Positions 7,920-16,574 of a DNA stretch of 34,177 bases are shown here, piece by piece. The notes under the pieces are model-generated. The model saw nothing but the letters and a program-made list of their open reading frames with translations. It ran no database searches and was not told the DNA's origin. The stretch spans positions 1-34,177 of the forward strand of contig CAMATX010000019.1 of NCBI GenBank assembly GCA_945861345.1, written 5' to 3'. Source of the stretch: Comamonas sp. lk. Its GTDB lineage: Bacteria; Pseudomonadota; Gammaproteobacteria; Burkholderiales; Burkholderiaceae_C. Within the stretch, counting starts at the first letter, position 1. The number at the start of each line of letters is the position of its first letter. A program made the translations under genes and the position numbers.

Positions 7920-10640
7920 ATGACCCGCAATGCGCCGCCCGTTGGGGCTGAGCACTCCCGATTTGCGCAGCGCATCGCCCGCCGTTATGGACAGGAATAC
8001 GATTTTGCCGCCGGCGAAAAACCGTTTGCAGACGCCCAGCAGGCCTTGTACGCGCGGCTGCGCAGCCAAGGCCAGGAACTGGGGGCTGCGCTGCGCATCA
8101 CACGCCAGGCCGTGCTGGCGCAGGTATTGAGGCTCGACTGCGAAGCGCATTGGCCCTTGGCCGAGGTCACGCAGGCCATGACGGAGTTGGCCGAGTGGTC
8201 GCTGCAAGCGGCTTTGGCGCACGCCAGCGCCGAACTGCAACTGCGCCACGGCGCGCCGCAAGGCGCCCAAGGCGCACCCTGCGGCCTGTGCGTGCTGGCC
8301 ATGGGCAAGTTTGGCGCGCGCGAGCTCAATGTGTCCAGCGACATTGACCTGATCTACATCTACGAGTCCGAGGGCGAGACTGCGGGCGACGAACAGGGGC
8401 GCGGCCGCATTTCCAACCAAGAGTATTTCGGCAAATTGGTGCGTGCGCTGTACACACTGATGGGCGAGACCACCGAGCATGGCTTTGTGTTTCGTGTCGA
8501 TCTGGCGCTGCGGCCCAACGGCAACTCGGGGCCACCCGCCGTCTCTTTGGGCGCGCTGGAGGAATATTTACAAACCCAGGGCCGCGAATGGGAGCGCTTT
8601 GCCTGGCTCAAAAGCCGGGTGGTGGCGCCCTTGTCCAGCGTGGGCAGCCCGTTTGCGCTGCAACTGCGCGCGGTGGTAACGCCTTTTGTGTTTCGCCGCT
8701 ACCTGGACTACAACGTGTTTGACGCGCTGCGCGTGCTGCACCGGCAAATTCGGGCGCACGCGGGCAAGCGCAGCGCAGGCCACCCCGAGCGGCACAACGA
8801 TGTGAAGCTCTCTCGCGGCGGCATCCGCGAGATTGAATTTACCGTGCAACTGCTGCAAGTGGTGCGCGGCGGCCAGTTCCCCGAGCTGCGCACCCGGCCC
8901 ACGCTGAGCGCGCTGCAGCGCTTGGTCCAGGCCGGCCTCATGCCGCAGGCGCGGGCGCAGGCGCTGCACGCGGCCTATGCGTTTTTGCGCCGCGTGGAAC
9001 ACCGCATCCAGTACCTGGACGACCAGCAAAGCCATGTGCTGCCTACCGACGATGCCGATCTGGCCTGGATCGCCGCCACCTTGGGCTACGCCAGCACCAG
9101 CGAATTTTTGGCGCAACTCGATACCCACCGAGAAAACGTGGCCCAAGAATTTGACGCCCTGCTGGGCGGCGAGGAAAAGCCCTGCGGTGATTGCAAAACC
9201 GACTTGGCGCTCTCCACATCCACCGGCAGCAGCCCCGACATTGATGCGCTGGCGGCCCAACTGCCCGCCGCCATGCGCGAGCGCCTGAGCGCCTGGCGCG
9301 ACCAGCCCCGTGTGCTGGCTTTGCGCGAAGAATCCCGCGCGCGCTTGCTGCGCCTGGTGCAGCGCACGGCGCAATGGGTGCAGGACGGCGATGTCGCCCC
9401 CGAGGCCGCGCTGCGGCTGATGGACTGGATGGAGTCCTTGCTGCGCCGCGAAAGCTATTTGGCCTTGCTGCTGGAGCGTCCCTCGGTACACCAGCGCCTG
9501 TTGCGCCTCTTGGGCGCGGCGCGCTGGCCAGCGCGCTACCTGCTCAAGCACCCCGGCGTCATCGACGAGCTGGCCGGCAACGCCATGGTCCATGAGCGTT
9601 TTGACGCGGCGCAGTTTGAGGCCGACATCGAGCGCCGCTACAGCGCCTTGCACAGCAGCGGGCAGGCCGACGACGAAAGCCTGCTCAATTTGCTGCGCCG
9701 GGCGCACCATGCCGAAGTCTTTCGTACCCTGGCGCGCGATGTGGAGGGACTGATTACCGTCGAGCAAGTGGCTGACGACCTGAGCGCGCTGGCCGAGGTG
9801 CTGCTGCGCATCACCACGCGCTGGTGCTGGCAGCTGATGAAGCAGCGGCATATCGAGTTGCCGCGCATTGCCATCGTGGCCTACGGCAAACTAGGCGGCA
9901 AAGAGCTGGGCTACGGCGGCGACCTGGACATCGTGTTTGTCTACGACGACCCGGACGAGCGCGCCGGCGAAATCTATGGCGCCCTGGTGCGCAAGCTGAT
10001 CAACTGGCTGACCGTCAAAACCAGCGAGGGCGATTTGTATGAAATCGACACCGCGCTACGCCCCAATGGCAGCGCCGGCCTGCTAGTGAGCACTTTTGCC
10101 GCCTACGCCGACTACCAGCAACAACGCGGCTCCAACACCGCCTGGACCTGGGAACACCAGGCCATGACGCGGGCGCGCTGCGTGCTGGGCGGCCCGGACC
10201 TGCAAAGCCGTTTTGATGCCATCCGCGAGGCCGTCATTTGCAGCGCGCGCGACCACGCCGCACTGCGCGCCGAGATCGCCGCCATGCGCGACAAAGTGCG
10301 CGCCGGCCACCCGGTGCCGGCCGAGCGCTTTGACGTCAAACACAGCCCGGGCGGCATGGTGGACATCGAGTTTGCGGTGCAGTTTTTGGTGCTGGCGCAA
10401 GGCGCAGCGCAGCGCAGCTTGGTGGCCAACGTGGGCAATATCGCCTTGCTAGAGCGTGCGCAAGCGGCCGGTTTACTGCCTGCGCCCATCGGCGACGAGG
10501 CCGCCCGCGCTTACCGCAGCCTGCGCCAGATTCAGCACCGGGCGCGCCTGAACGAAGAGCCCACACAACTGCCTGCCACCGACGTGTCGGCCCAGCGCGC
10601 GGCGGGACTGGCTTTGTGGGCGGCGGTGTTTGGCGCTTAG
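7920..10640 (+). CDS. glnE: Bifunctional glutamine synthetase adenylyltransferase/adenylyl-removing enzyme
   Basis: GlnE attaches AMP to glutamine synthetase or removes it, according to nitrogen status signalled through PII. The 906-aa protein has two nucleotidyltransferase halves. In the first, MGKFGARELN then SSDIDLIYIYE (about 127-145) is followed by DVKLSRGGIREIEF near 297. In the second, AYGKLGGKELGYGGDLDI near 653 is followed by DVKHSPGGMVDIEF near 803. Both Asp pairs that bind metal are intact, so both activities should be present. It is slightly shorter than E. coli GlnE (946 aa). A GGGGA precedes the ATG by about 4 bases. Its TAG overlaps the TAA of the convergent hydrolase gene by three bases. 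Confidence 0.96.
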   Translation: MTRNAPPVGAEHSRFAQRIARRYGQEYDFAAGEKPFADAQQALYARLRSQGQELGAALRITRQAVLAQVLRLDCEAHWPLAEVTQAMTELAEWSLQAALAHASAELQLRHGAPQGAQGAPCGLCVLAMGKFGARELNVSSDIDLIYIYESEGETAGDEQGRGRISNQEYFGKLVRALYTLMGETTEHGFVFRVDLALRPNGNSGPPAVSLGALEEYLQTQGREWERFAWLKSRVVAPLSSVGSPFALQLRAVVTPFVFRRYLDYNVFDALRVLHRQIRAHAGKRSAGHPERHNDVKLSRGGIREIEFTVQLLQVVRGGQFPELRTRPTLSALQRLVQAGLMPQARAQALHAAYAFLRRVEHRIQYLDDQQSHVLPTDDADLAWIAATLGYASTSEFLAQLDTHRENVAQEFDALLGGEEKPCGDCKTDLALSTSTGSSPDIDALAAQLPAAMRERLSAWRDQPRVLALREESRARLLRLVQRTAQWVQDGDVAPEAALRLMDWMESLLRRESYLALLLERPSVHQRLLRLLGAARWPARYLLKHPGVIDELAGNAMVHERFDAAQFEADIERRYSALHSSGQADDESLLNLLRRAHHAEVFRTLARDVEGLITVEQVADDLSALAEVLLRITTRWCWQLMKQRHIELPRIAIVAYGKLGGKELGYGGDLDIVFVYDDPDERAGEIYGALVRKLINWLTVKTSEGDLYEIDTALRPNGSAGLLVSTFAAYADYQQQRGSNTAWTWEHQAMTRARCVLGGPDLQSRFDAIREAVICSARDHAALRAEIAAMRDKVRAGHPVPAERFDVKHSPGGMVDIEFAVQFLVLAQGAAQRSLVANVGNIALLERAQAAGLLPAPIGDEAARAYRSLRQIQHRARLNEEPTQLPATDVSAQRAAGLALWAAVFGA

Positions 10641-11563
10641 GGGGTTACAAGCTCGGCCCGTGAAGGCTGCGCCACCCGCACAAACGCCCCCAACGCCTTC
10701 ACCGAGGCATCGGCCTCGGCAAAGCGCCCCGCAAAAATCTGCCAGACGTGCCACATGCCGGCAAACTCCTGCAACTGCACCGGCGTGCCTGCGGCGCGCA
10801 TGGTGGCCGCCAGCGCCAGCGCGTCGTCCAGCAAGGCCTCGCGCTCGCCCACATGGATGAGGGTGGGCGGCAAACCGTGCAGCGGCGCATAGTGCGGCGA
10901 GACCAGCGGATGCGTCAGCGCCGTATCGGCCGCGTACATCTGGGCGGCAGCGCTCAAGGTGCTGGTGTTGGGGAAAAATGGATCGACGGCGGCCTTGCTC
11001 ACATGGGTGGGCAGGCTCAGCGCCAGGTCCGTCCAGGGCGAGAGCAGCGCCATGGCAGCCGGCGCGCTGTGGCCCGCATCGCGCAGGCGCAGCGCCAAGG
11101 CCAGGGCCAAACCGCCACCGGCCGAGTCACCGGCCAGGGCCACCGGGCGATCGGGCTGCTCGGCCTTGAGCGCCAGGTAGGCGGCCAGCGCGTCATCGAC
11201 CGCCGCAGGAAAAGGATGCTCGGGCGCCAGCCGGTAGTCCAGCAAAAAACAATCGCGATCGGCAGCACGCGCCAAGTGACCAGCCAAACCCCGGTGCGTA
11301 TGGCAAGAGCCGGTGATGTAGGCGCCGCCGTGTAAATACAAAACCACGCTCGCCGCGCTGGCGCCCTGGGGTCGCAACCACTCGCCAGGCAAGCCGCCAA
11401 GCTGCGCCGGGCTGACCGCCACGCCAGCGGGCACCTTGAACATGCGCGCCGAGGACTTGTCGCGCGCCGCGCGCACCTGCTCCAAGCTGCCGCTGCGGGC
11501 GGCGAGCTTGCGTAACTGGCGCTTCACCAGGTAATAAAACACGCGCGAAGTCAAAGATTGCAC
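10637..11563 (-). CDS. Alpha/beta hydrolase, hormone-sensitive-lipase-like carboxylesterase
   Basis: This is a 308-aa esterase-fold protein of the HSL (family IV) group. The oxyanion motif HGGAY is at about 78-82, the nucleophile elbow GDSAGG has Ser147, the acid residue follows VGEREALLDD near 249, and the catalytic His is in GMWHVW near 277. No signal peptide is visible, so it is cytosolic. The start is GTG at 11563, with AAGGAA about 7 bases upstream. It is last in the run VOC protein - MarC - hydrolase (27-base gap after marC). Natural substrate unknown; short acyl esters are usual for the family. Confidence 0.87.
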   Translation of the reverse strand: MQSLTSRVFYYLVKRQLRKLAARSGSLEQVRAARDKSSARMFKVPAGVAVSPAQLGGLPGEWLRPQGASAASVVLYLHGGAYITGSCHTHRGLAGHLARAADRDCFLLDYRLAPEHPFPAAVDDALAAYLALKAEQPDRPVALAGDSAGGGLALALALRLRDAGHSAPAAMALLSPWTDLALSLPTHVSKAAVDPFFPNTSTLSAAAQMYAADTALTHPLVSPHYAPLHGLPPTLIHVGEREALLDDALALAATMRAAGTPVQLQEFAGMWHVWQIFAGRFAEADASVKALGAFVRVAQPSRAELVTP

Positions 11564-11590
11564 GGGCAGTTTCCTTCTGCAAAAAAGGTT

Positions 11591-12205
11591 TTAAGCGGCT
11601 ACGCCCTGGGCCAGCTGCAATACAAAAGTGCGAATGCCGCGCAGCAGCATCTCGATGGCCACCGACACCAGCACCAGCCCCATCAGCCGCTCGATGGCGG
11701 TGACCACGCGGGTGCCAATGAGCCGCTGAATGCGCTCGGCTGAGACCAGCACAATGGCGCTGATCAGCATGGTCACGCACAGCGCGCCTATCCATTCCAT
11801 GCGCTTGTCGGGCTGCTGCGAGACCAAGAGCAAAACCGTGGCCAAGGCCGACGGCCCGGCAATCGAGGGTACGGCCAGGGGCACGATGAGCGGCTCGACC
11901 AGCAACTCGGTCTCGGCCACTGCGGGCGGCGGAAACACCATGCGCAAGGCGATCAAAAACAAAATCACGCCGCCGCCAATTTGCAGGGCCAGCTCCGAGA
12001 GGTTCATGACCCGCAAAAAACCCTCGCCCACCAACATAAAGGCCAGCAGCAAAAAGAACGCAATGCTGATTTCGCGCAAGATGACCTTGGGCCGACGCTC
12101 AGGCGCCACATGCTTGAGCGCATTGGCAAACACCGGGATATTGCCCACCGGATCGGTAATGAGCACCAACAAAATGGTGGCCGAGACAAAGGTGTAGTTC
12201 ATCAT
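11591..12205 (-). CDS. MarC family integral membrane protein
   Basis: A 204-aa polytopic inner-membrane protein with about six hydrophobic segments and the family hallmark TDPVGNIPVF near the N-terminus. Other markers are GGGVILFLIALRM and PLAVPSIAGPSALATVLLL. MarC/YchE proteins have no firmly established substrate; the old link to multiple antibiotic resistance was not upheld. The start ATG 12205 overlaps the TGA of the upstream VOC gene (ATGA), so translation is probably coupled. A second ATG follows immediately at 12202. The longer frame extending upstream is only the shadow of the VOC gene. Confidence 0.9.
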   Translation of the reverse strand: MMNYTFVSATILLVLITDPVGNIPVFANALKHVAPERRPKVILREISIAFFLLLAFMLVGEGFLRVMNLSELALQIGGGVILFLIALRMVFPPPAVAETELLVEPLIVPLAVPSIAGPSALATVLLLVSQQPDKRMEWIGALCVTMLISAIVLVSAERIQRLIGTRVVTAIERLMGLVLVSVAIEMLLRGIRTFVLQLAQGVAA

Positions 12206-12615
12206 GCCGCGTACACCGACGCCAGCGACGCAAAGCCTTTGATTTCCAGCGGGTTGCCGCTGGGGTCCAGAAAAAACATGGTCCACTGCTCGCCGCTTTG
12301 CCCGGCAAAGCGCAGCTGCGGCGCCATCACAAAACCCACGCCCGCCGCTTGCAAGCGCTGCGCCAGCGCCTGCCAATCGGGCAGAGCGAGCACCAGGCCC
12401 AAATGCGGCATGGGCACCAGGTGGTCGCCCACGCGCCCGGTCAGCGTGGTCTTGAAGGGCTCGCCCAAATGCAGGGAGATCTGGTGTCCAAAGAAATCAA
12501 AGTCCACCCAGGTGGCAGTGCTGCGGCCTTCGGCGCAACCGAGCAGGCCGCCGTAAAAAGCGCGGGCCGCATCCAGGTCGGTGACGTGGTAGGCCAGATG
12601 AAAAAGGCTGTGCAT
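12202..12615 (-). CDS. VOC (glyoxalase/bleomycin-resistance fold) family protein
   Basis: A 137-aa vicinal-oxygen-chelate protein. The start FHLAYHVTDLDAARAFYGGLLGC is the classic first beta-alpha-beta unit, and MFFLDPSGNPLEIKGF the typical last one with the metal-ligand Glu. The first-strand His residues are also present, so it is probably a metal-dependent dioxygenase- or lyase-type enzyme. The specific reaction cannot be named. It heads a minus-strand run with marC (ATGA overlap) and is divergent from the copper gene cluster, whose first ATG is 33 bases away. Confidence 0.88.
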   Translation of the reverse strand: MHSLFHLAYHVTDLDAARAFYGGLLGCAEGRSTATWVDFDFFGHQISLHLGEPFKTTLTGRVGDHLVPMPHLGLVLALPDWQALAQRLQAAGVGFVMAPQLRFAGQSGEQWTMFFLDPSGNPLEIKGFASLASVYAA

Positions 12616-12633
12616 CGGCCAAGGATAGCAGCC

Positions 12634-12642
12634 TGCGATAAT
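12634..12642 (+). promoter_or_regulatory. Possible extended -10 promoter for the copper cluster
   Basis: TGC followed by GATAAT (12637-12642) resembles an extended -10 element just upstream of the DUF2946 start at 12649. I do not see a clear -35. If used, transcription would begin within a base or two of the ATG, giving an almost leaderless mRNA; no ribosome binding site is seen before this ATG, which fits. Prediction only. Confidence 0.35.
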
Positions 12643-12648
12643 TCAAGC

Positions 12649-13005
12649 ATGACTCTGCTGCACACCTTGCGAAGCACCCGCGCCTTGGCGCGCTGGGTCT
12701 TGCTGTGCTGGTGTTTGGTGCTGGGTGTGGCTGTGGCCGCGCCCCTGGTGCAGCCGGCTAGCACCATGCAGGTGTGCACTGCCTCGGGCAGCATGGCCAT
12801 GCCCGACGGCGATGCGCCCGCGCCCACGCTGGGCCACCACCTGGACTGCGTGCTCTGCTTGGGTGCAGGTGCGCCACCGTCGGCCCTGCCGAGCACCGGT
12901 ACGGCGCCCGACGCAGTCACTACCGCCCTTTGGGTAGCGGCAGCGTTGGCAGTGCACAGCCCTAGCGCTGCGCCACCGCCCGGGCGCGGGCCACCAGCAG
13001 CCTAA
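12649..13005 (+). CDS. DUF2946-type small secreted/membrane protein, copper-associated
   Basis: A 118-aa protein with an N-terminal hydrophobic signal or anchor (WVLLCWCLVLGVAVAA). MQVCTASGS follows, then a His/Cys pair motif HHLDCVLCLGAG and a Pro/Ala-rich tail, the layout of DUF2946 proteins. In other proteobacteria these small proteins are found next to copper uptake genes. The Cys and His residues suggest metal binding, but function is unproven. It is first of four plus-strand genes (DUF2946, YcnI, PCu(A)C, TonB receptor), with 91 bases to the next. The start has no ribosome binding site but a -10-like element immediately before it. Confidence 0.72.
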   Translation: MTLLHTLRSTRALARWVLLCWCLVLGVAVAAPLVQPASTMQVCTASGSMAMPDGDAPAPTLGHHLDCVLCLGAGAPPSALPSTGTAPDAVTTALWVAAALAVHSPSAAPPPGRGPPAA

Positions 13006-13096
13006 GCGCTTCCTCTCCCCCCGCTTGCGCCGGCACTGCCGGCGCACCGCGTGCGCGCTGCGCCGCTTGGAATCCGCCCTTTGGAGCCCCTTTTTC

Positions 13097-13648
13097 ATGT
13101 CTACCTTAAAACTCCCTTTCTTGATTGGCGCGTGTGCGCTCGCACTGGCCTGCAACCCGGCCTGGGCGCATATTGTTTTGCAAGACGGCGCGGCTGCCGC
13201 CAACAGCAGCTACCGCGCCACGTTTCGGGTGGGCCATGGCTGCGATGCCCTGCCCACCACCGCCATCCGCGTGATGATTCCGGCCGGCTTTAACGGCGCC
13301 CAGCCCATGCCCAAACCGGGCTGGACGGTAAAAACCGTGAGTGGCCCGTTGCCCGTGCCTTACGAGAGCCACGGCAAGAAATACACCGAAGGCGTGCTGG
13401 AAATCAGCTGGACGGCCAACAGCCCCGACAACGCCCTGCCCTCGGCCTACTACGACGAGTTTGTGCTGCGCGGCACCACGCCGGCCAAGCCCGGCGCGCT
13501 GTGGTTCAAAGTCGTGCAAAGCTGCAGCCAAGGCAGCAACGACTGGGTCGACGTGCCCGCCAGCGGCACCTCGACCAAAGGCCTGAAATCGCCAGCCGCT
13601 TTGCTCGAGGTGCTGGACGTGCAGGCCACCAGCGGCCATGCCCACTAA
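13097..13648 (+). CDS. YcnI family (DUF1775) copper-binding periplasmic protein
   Basis: A 183-aa exported protein. The signal peptide ends AWA, so the mature protein begins with His25 (HIVLQDGAAAANSSY). YcnI proteins bind Cu(II) through this N-terminal His in a monohistidine brace, as established for the Bacillus homologue. Further family features are RATFRVGHGC, MIPAGF, PKPGWTV, YYDEFVLRG and LWFKVVQSC. It probably hands copper on, or receives it, in the periplasm together with the PCu(A)C protein 18 bases downstream. The start ATG 13097 has GGAG about 10 bases upstream and is the only one that gives a proper signal peptide. Unlike some homologues it has no C-terminal membrane anchor. Confidence 0.9.
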   Translation: MSTLKLPFLIGACALALACNPAWAHIVLQDGAAAANSSYRATFRVGHGCDALPTTAIRVMIPAGFNGAQPMPKPGWTVKTVSGPLPVPYESHGKKYTEGVLEISWTANSPDNALPSAYYDEFVLRGTTPAKPGALWFKVVQSCSQGSNDWVDVPASGTSTKGLKSPAALLEVLDVQATSGHAH

Positions 13649-13666
13649 ACCCTTAGGAACACTTGT

Positions 13667-14140
13667 ATGACACACCCTATTTTTCGCAGCGCCGCACTCG
13701 TGTGCTGCCTGATCGCCCCGGCCGCTTTTGCCCAAAATGTCAGCGTGCAAGGCGCCTGGGCGCGCGCCACGGTACAGGGCCAAAAGGCCACCGGCGCATT
13801 TATGACCCTCACCGCCAAAACCGACAGCACCTTGGTCGGCGTGAGCACCAGCGTGGCCGGCGTGGCCCAAATCCATGAGATGAAGATGGACGGCAACGTC
13901 ATGCAAATGCGCGCCCTGCCCGAGGGCTTGGCGCTGCCTGCGGGCAAAGCCGTTGCACTGCGCGCAGGCAGCTACCACCTCATGCTGATGGACCTGAAGC
14001 TGCCCTTGCAAAAAGACAGCAGCATCCCGCTGACGCTGCGCTTCAAAGATGCCAAGGGCGCCGAGAGCAGCCTGGACATCAAGGTGCCGGTTGCGCAAAC
14101 CGCGCCCGCTGGCAAAGCGCACCAGCACGGCGATCACTAG
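13667..14140 (+). CDS. PCu(A)C family periplasmic copper chaperone
   Basis: A 157-aa secreted Cu(I) chaperone (signal peptide ending AFA, mature from about residue 23). The metal site His70-E-M, Met79/Met81, then His104-x-Met106 follows the family motif. A His-containing tail (HQHGDH) could add a second Cu(II) site. Such proteins deliver copper to the CuA site of cytochrome oxidase or, beside YcnI and TonB receptors, work in copper acquisition. AGGA lies 8 bases before the ATG. It follows YcnI by 18 bases and precedes the receptor by 9, so one operon is very likely. Confidence 0.93.
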   Translation: MTHPIFRSAALVCCLIAPAAFAQNVSVQGAWARATVQGQKATGAFMTLTAKTDSTLVGVSTSVAGVAQIHEMKMDGNVMQMRALPEGLALPAGKAVALRAGSYHLMLMDLKLPLQKDSSIPLTLRFKDAKGAESSLDIKVPVAQTAPAGKAHQHGDH

Positions 14141-14149
14141 GGAGCTGTC

Positions 14150-16543
14150 ATGAAAACTTCTTTACTGAGGATGGCGCTTGCCATCGGCCTGGGTGCGCCT
14201 TGGTGCGCCCTCGCCCAAACCAATAACACCCCTGTATCAGGCCCCGACAAGGCGCCTGTGAAGTCTTTGGGCGTGGTCACCGTGCTGGGCAGCCGCCCGA
14301 GCTCTTTGCCCACCCAAATCCCCACCACCATCGAGGGTGTGACCCGCGCGCAGATAGAGCAAACCATCAACGCCACCGACGCCGAGGATGCGCTCAAGTT
14401 CTTTCCCAGCCTCTTGGTGCGCCGCCGCTATATCGGCGACTACAACCATGCGGTGCTCTCCAGCCGCGCCTCGGGCACGGGCAATAGCGCGCGCTCTGCG
14501 GTGTATGCCGACGGCATCTTGCTCTCCAACTACCTGGGCAACGGCGCCACCTATGCGCCGCGCTGGGGCATGGTCACGCCCGAGGAAATAGATCGCGTTG
14601 ATGTCATGTACGGGCCGTTTTCGGCGGCCTACCCAGGCAACTCGGCGGGCGCCATCGTGGACTATGTGACGCGCATGCCCAAGGCGCTGGAGGCGCAGGT
14701 GCACATCGGCCTGTCACAGCAAACATTTGACCTCTACAACACCCACGAGACCAACTCTGGCAGCCAAGCCAGCGCGTCCCTGGGCAGCAAAAGCGGCGAT
14801 TGGGCGTGGTGGGTCAACCTCAACCGCAGCGACAGCCAGGGCCAGCCCCTGGTATTTGCGACGCTCCCGCTGTCGCGGGTGGATGCGGGCAGCAACCCCG
14901 TGGCCAGTGGTGCCCTCTATGGCTTGGACAAGACCAATACACCCTGGTACATCGTAGGCACCACGACGCAGTACCACACGGTGCAAGACCATGCCAAGCT
15001 CAAGCTGGCCTACGAAGTCTCGCCCACCGTACGTCTGAGCTACACCCTGGGCAACTGGCGCAATACCGCAGAGGGCACGCCGCAAACTTACCTGCGCATG
15101 GCCGGGGTACCGCTGTACGCGGGCACGGTGGCCATCGACGGCAAGGCCTATACGATCAAAAACCTGTTGAGCGCCACCCGCGACAGCCTGGACCACTGGA
15201 TGCAAGGCCTCTCGCTCAAGAGCCACAGCCAAGGCCTGTTCGACTGGGAGCTGGCCATCAGCAGCTTTGACTACGGCAGCGACCTGTCGCGCGCTGCGAC
15301 CGTCAATACCGCCGCCAACCTGCAAGGCAGCATGAGCAACAACAGCGCCACGCTACAAGACCAAAAAGGCACAGGCTGGCGCACCGTGGCGCTCAAAGGC
15401 ATATGGCGCCCACAGGGGCTGCAAGGCGCGCACATCCTGGACTTTGGCCTGACGCAGGACAGCTACCAGCTACGCATCTACAAAAGCAACCTCAGCGCCA
15501 CCGAAAACTGGCTGAGCAGCGCACCGGCCAGCCTGAACGCGGACGTGGGCGGCAAAAGCCAGCTGCAAAGCTTGTACGCGCAAGACGCCTGGGCTTTTGC
15601 CCCCGGCTGGAAAACCGTGCTCGGTGCCCGCCTCGAAAACTGGAGCGCCTCCGACGGTTACGCCAAAAGCGTGATCGGCGTGGCACAAACGCTGGACAGC
15701 TACAGCAGCCGCAATGAAATGTATATCTCGCCCAAAGCGGCGCTGGCCTACCAGTGGGCGCCTGACACGGTGCTCAAAGCCTCGCTGGGCCGCGCGGTAC
15801 GCATGCCCACCGTCTCGGAGTTGTACGGCGCCACCAGCAAGTGCGCAGACATCAGCAGCCGCATCCTGGCCCAGGTGTGCCCGGCCGGCCAGACCTGGGT
15901 GAACGACCCCAGTCTGCGCCCCGAGAAATCGCTCACCACCGAACTCACCCTGGAAAAAGAGCTAGGCCAGGGCGTGCTGCGCCTGACCTGGTTTAACGAG
16001 GACGTCAGCGATTCGCTGTACGCCCAAGCCGTGGGCCTGAAATCGGACGGGGCGACGCTGGTCAGCATGGTGCAAAACATCGACAAAGTCAGCACCCAGG
16101 GCCTGGAAATCGCCTACCAGGGCGAGAACGTGGCAACGCAAGGCCTGGATCTTTCTGGCAGCCTGACCTATGCCGACTCGCGCATCGTGGCCAACGCCTC
16201 TTACGTGGCCGTGCCGGGCGACACCATCGGCAAGCAGCAGCCCCGCGTGCCCCTGTGGCGCGCCAGCCTGCTGGCCAACTACCGCTGGAGCCCGCAGCTA
16301 AACACCTCGGTGGGACTGCGCTACAGCGGCGACCAATTCTCCACGCTCAATAACACCGACATCAATGGCTTTGCCTACACCGCAGCGAGCCGCTTTTTGG
16401 TGATCGATGTGCGGGCGCGCTATGCCATCAACACGCATCTGGCGCTCAGCGCAGGCATAGACAACCTGGGCAACGTCGAGTACTGGAATTACCACCCCTA
16501 CCCCGGCCGCACGCTGGTCGCCGAGGTGCAGTACCGCCTCTAA
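14150..16543 (+). CDS. TonB-dependent outer-membrane receptor, probably for copper
   Basis: A 797-aa outer-membrane beta-barrel with an N-terminal plug. The signal peptide ends ALAQ. The plug spans about residues 45-170 (VVTVLGSRPSSLPTQIP; EDALKFFPSLLVRRR; PEEIDRVDVMYGPFSAAYPGNS; GAIVDYVTRMP). The barrel ends with DNLGNVEYWNYHPYPGRTL and a terminal beta strand. Energy would come from TonB-ExbBD, which is not encoded here. The substrate is inferred only from context: three upstream genes are copper-binding types, as with OprC-like receptors. GGGAG lies 5 bases before the ATG. It is last in the operon and ends 31 bases from the convergent adenine deaminase stop. Confidence 0.9.
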   Translation: MKTSLLRMALAIGLGAPWCALAQTNNTPVSGPDKAPVKSLGVVTVLGSRPSSLPTQIPTTIEGVTRAQIEQTINATDAEDALKFFPSLLVRRRYIGDYNHAVLSSRASGTGNSARSAVYADGILLSNYLGNGATYAPRWGMVTPEEIDRVDVMYGPFSAAYPGNSAGAIVDYVTRMPKALEAQVHIGLSQQTFDLYNTHETNSGSQASASLGSKSGDWAWWVNLNRSDSQGQPLVFATLPLSRVDAGSNPVASGALYGLDKTNTPWYIVGTTTQYHTVQDHAKLKLAYEVSPTVRLSYTLGNWRNTAEGTPQTYLRMAGVPLYAGTVAIDGKAYTIKNLLSATRDSLDHWMQGLSLKSHSQGLFDWELAISSFDYGSDLSRAATVNTAANLQGSMSNNSATLQDQKGTGWRTVALKGIWRPQGLQGAHILDFGLTQDSYQLRIYKSNLSATENWLSSAPASLNADVGGKSQLQSLYAQDAWAFAPGWKTVLGARLENWSASDGYAKSVIGVAQTLDSYSSRNEMYISPKAALAYQWAPDTVLKASLGRAVRMPTVSELYGATSKCADISSRILAQVCPAGQTWVNDPSLRPEKSLTTELTLEKELGQGVLRLTWFNEDVSDSLYAQAVGLKSDGATLVSMVQNIDKVSTQGLEIAYQGENVATQGLDLSGSLTYADSRIVANASYVAVPGDTIGKQQPRVPLWRASLLANYRWSPQLNTSVGLRYSGDQFSTLNNTDINGFAYTAASRFLVIDVRARYAINTHLALSAGIDNLGNVEYWNYHPYPGRTLVAEVQYRL

Positions 16544-16574
16544 AGCCAGGCTGCCCGGCGTAGCTTGGCCTTGG

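Noticed and set aside
8568..9851. 427-codon open frame on the minus strand opposite glnE
   Set aside because: Fully inside glnE, whose catalytic motifs are intact; the antisense product has no recognisable domain.
12206..12376. N-terminal extension of MarC by 57 codons
   Set aside because: The extension is the out-of-frame shadow of the VOC gene; the ATG at 12205 overlapping the VOC stop gives a normal MarC start.
13106..14137. 343-codon open frame on the minus strand across YcnI and PCu(A)C
   Set aside because: Would cover two well-supported secreted copper proteins; its product looks like antisense composition.
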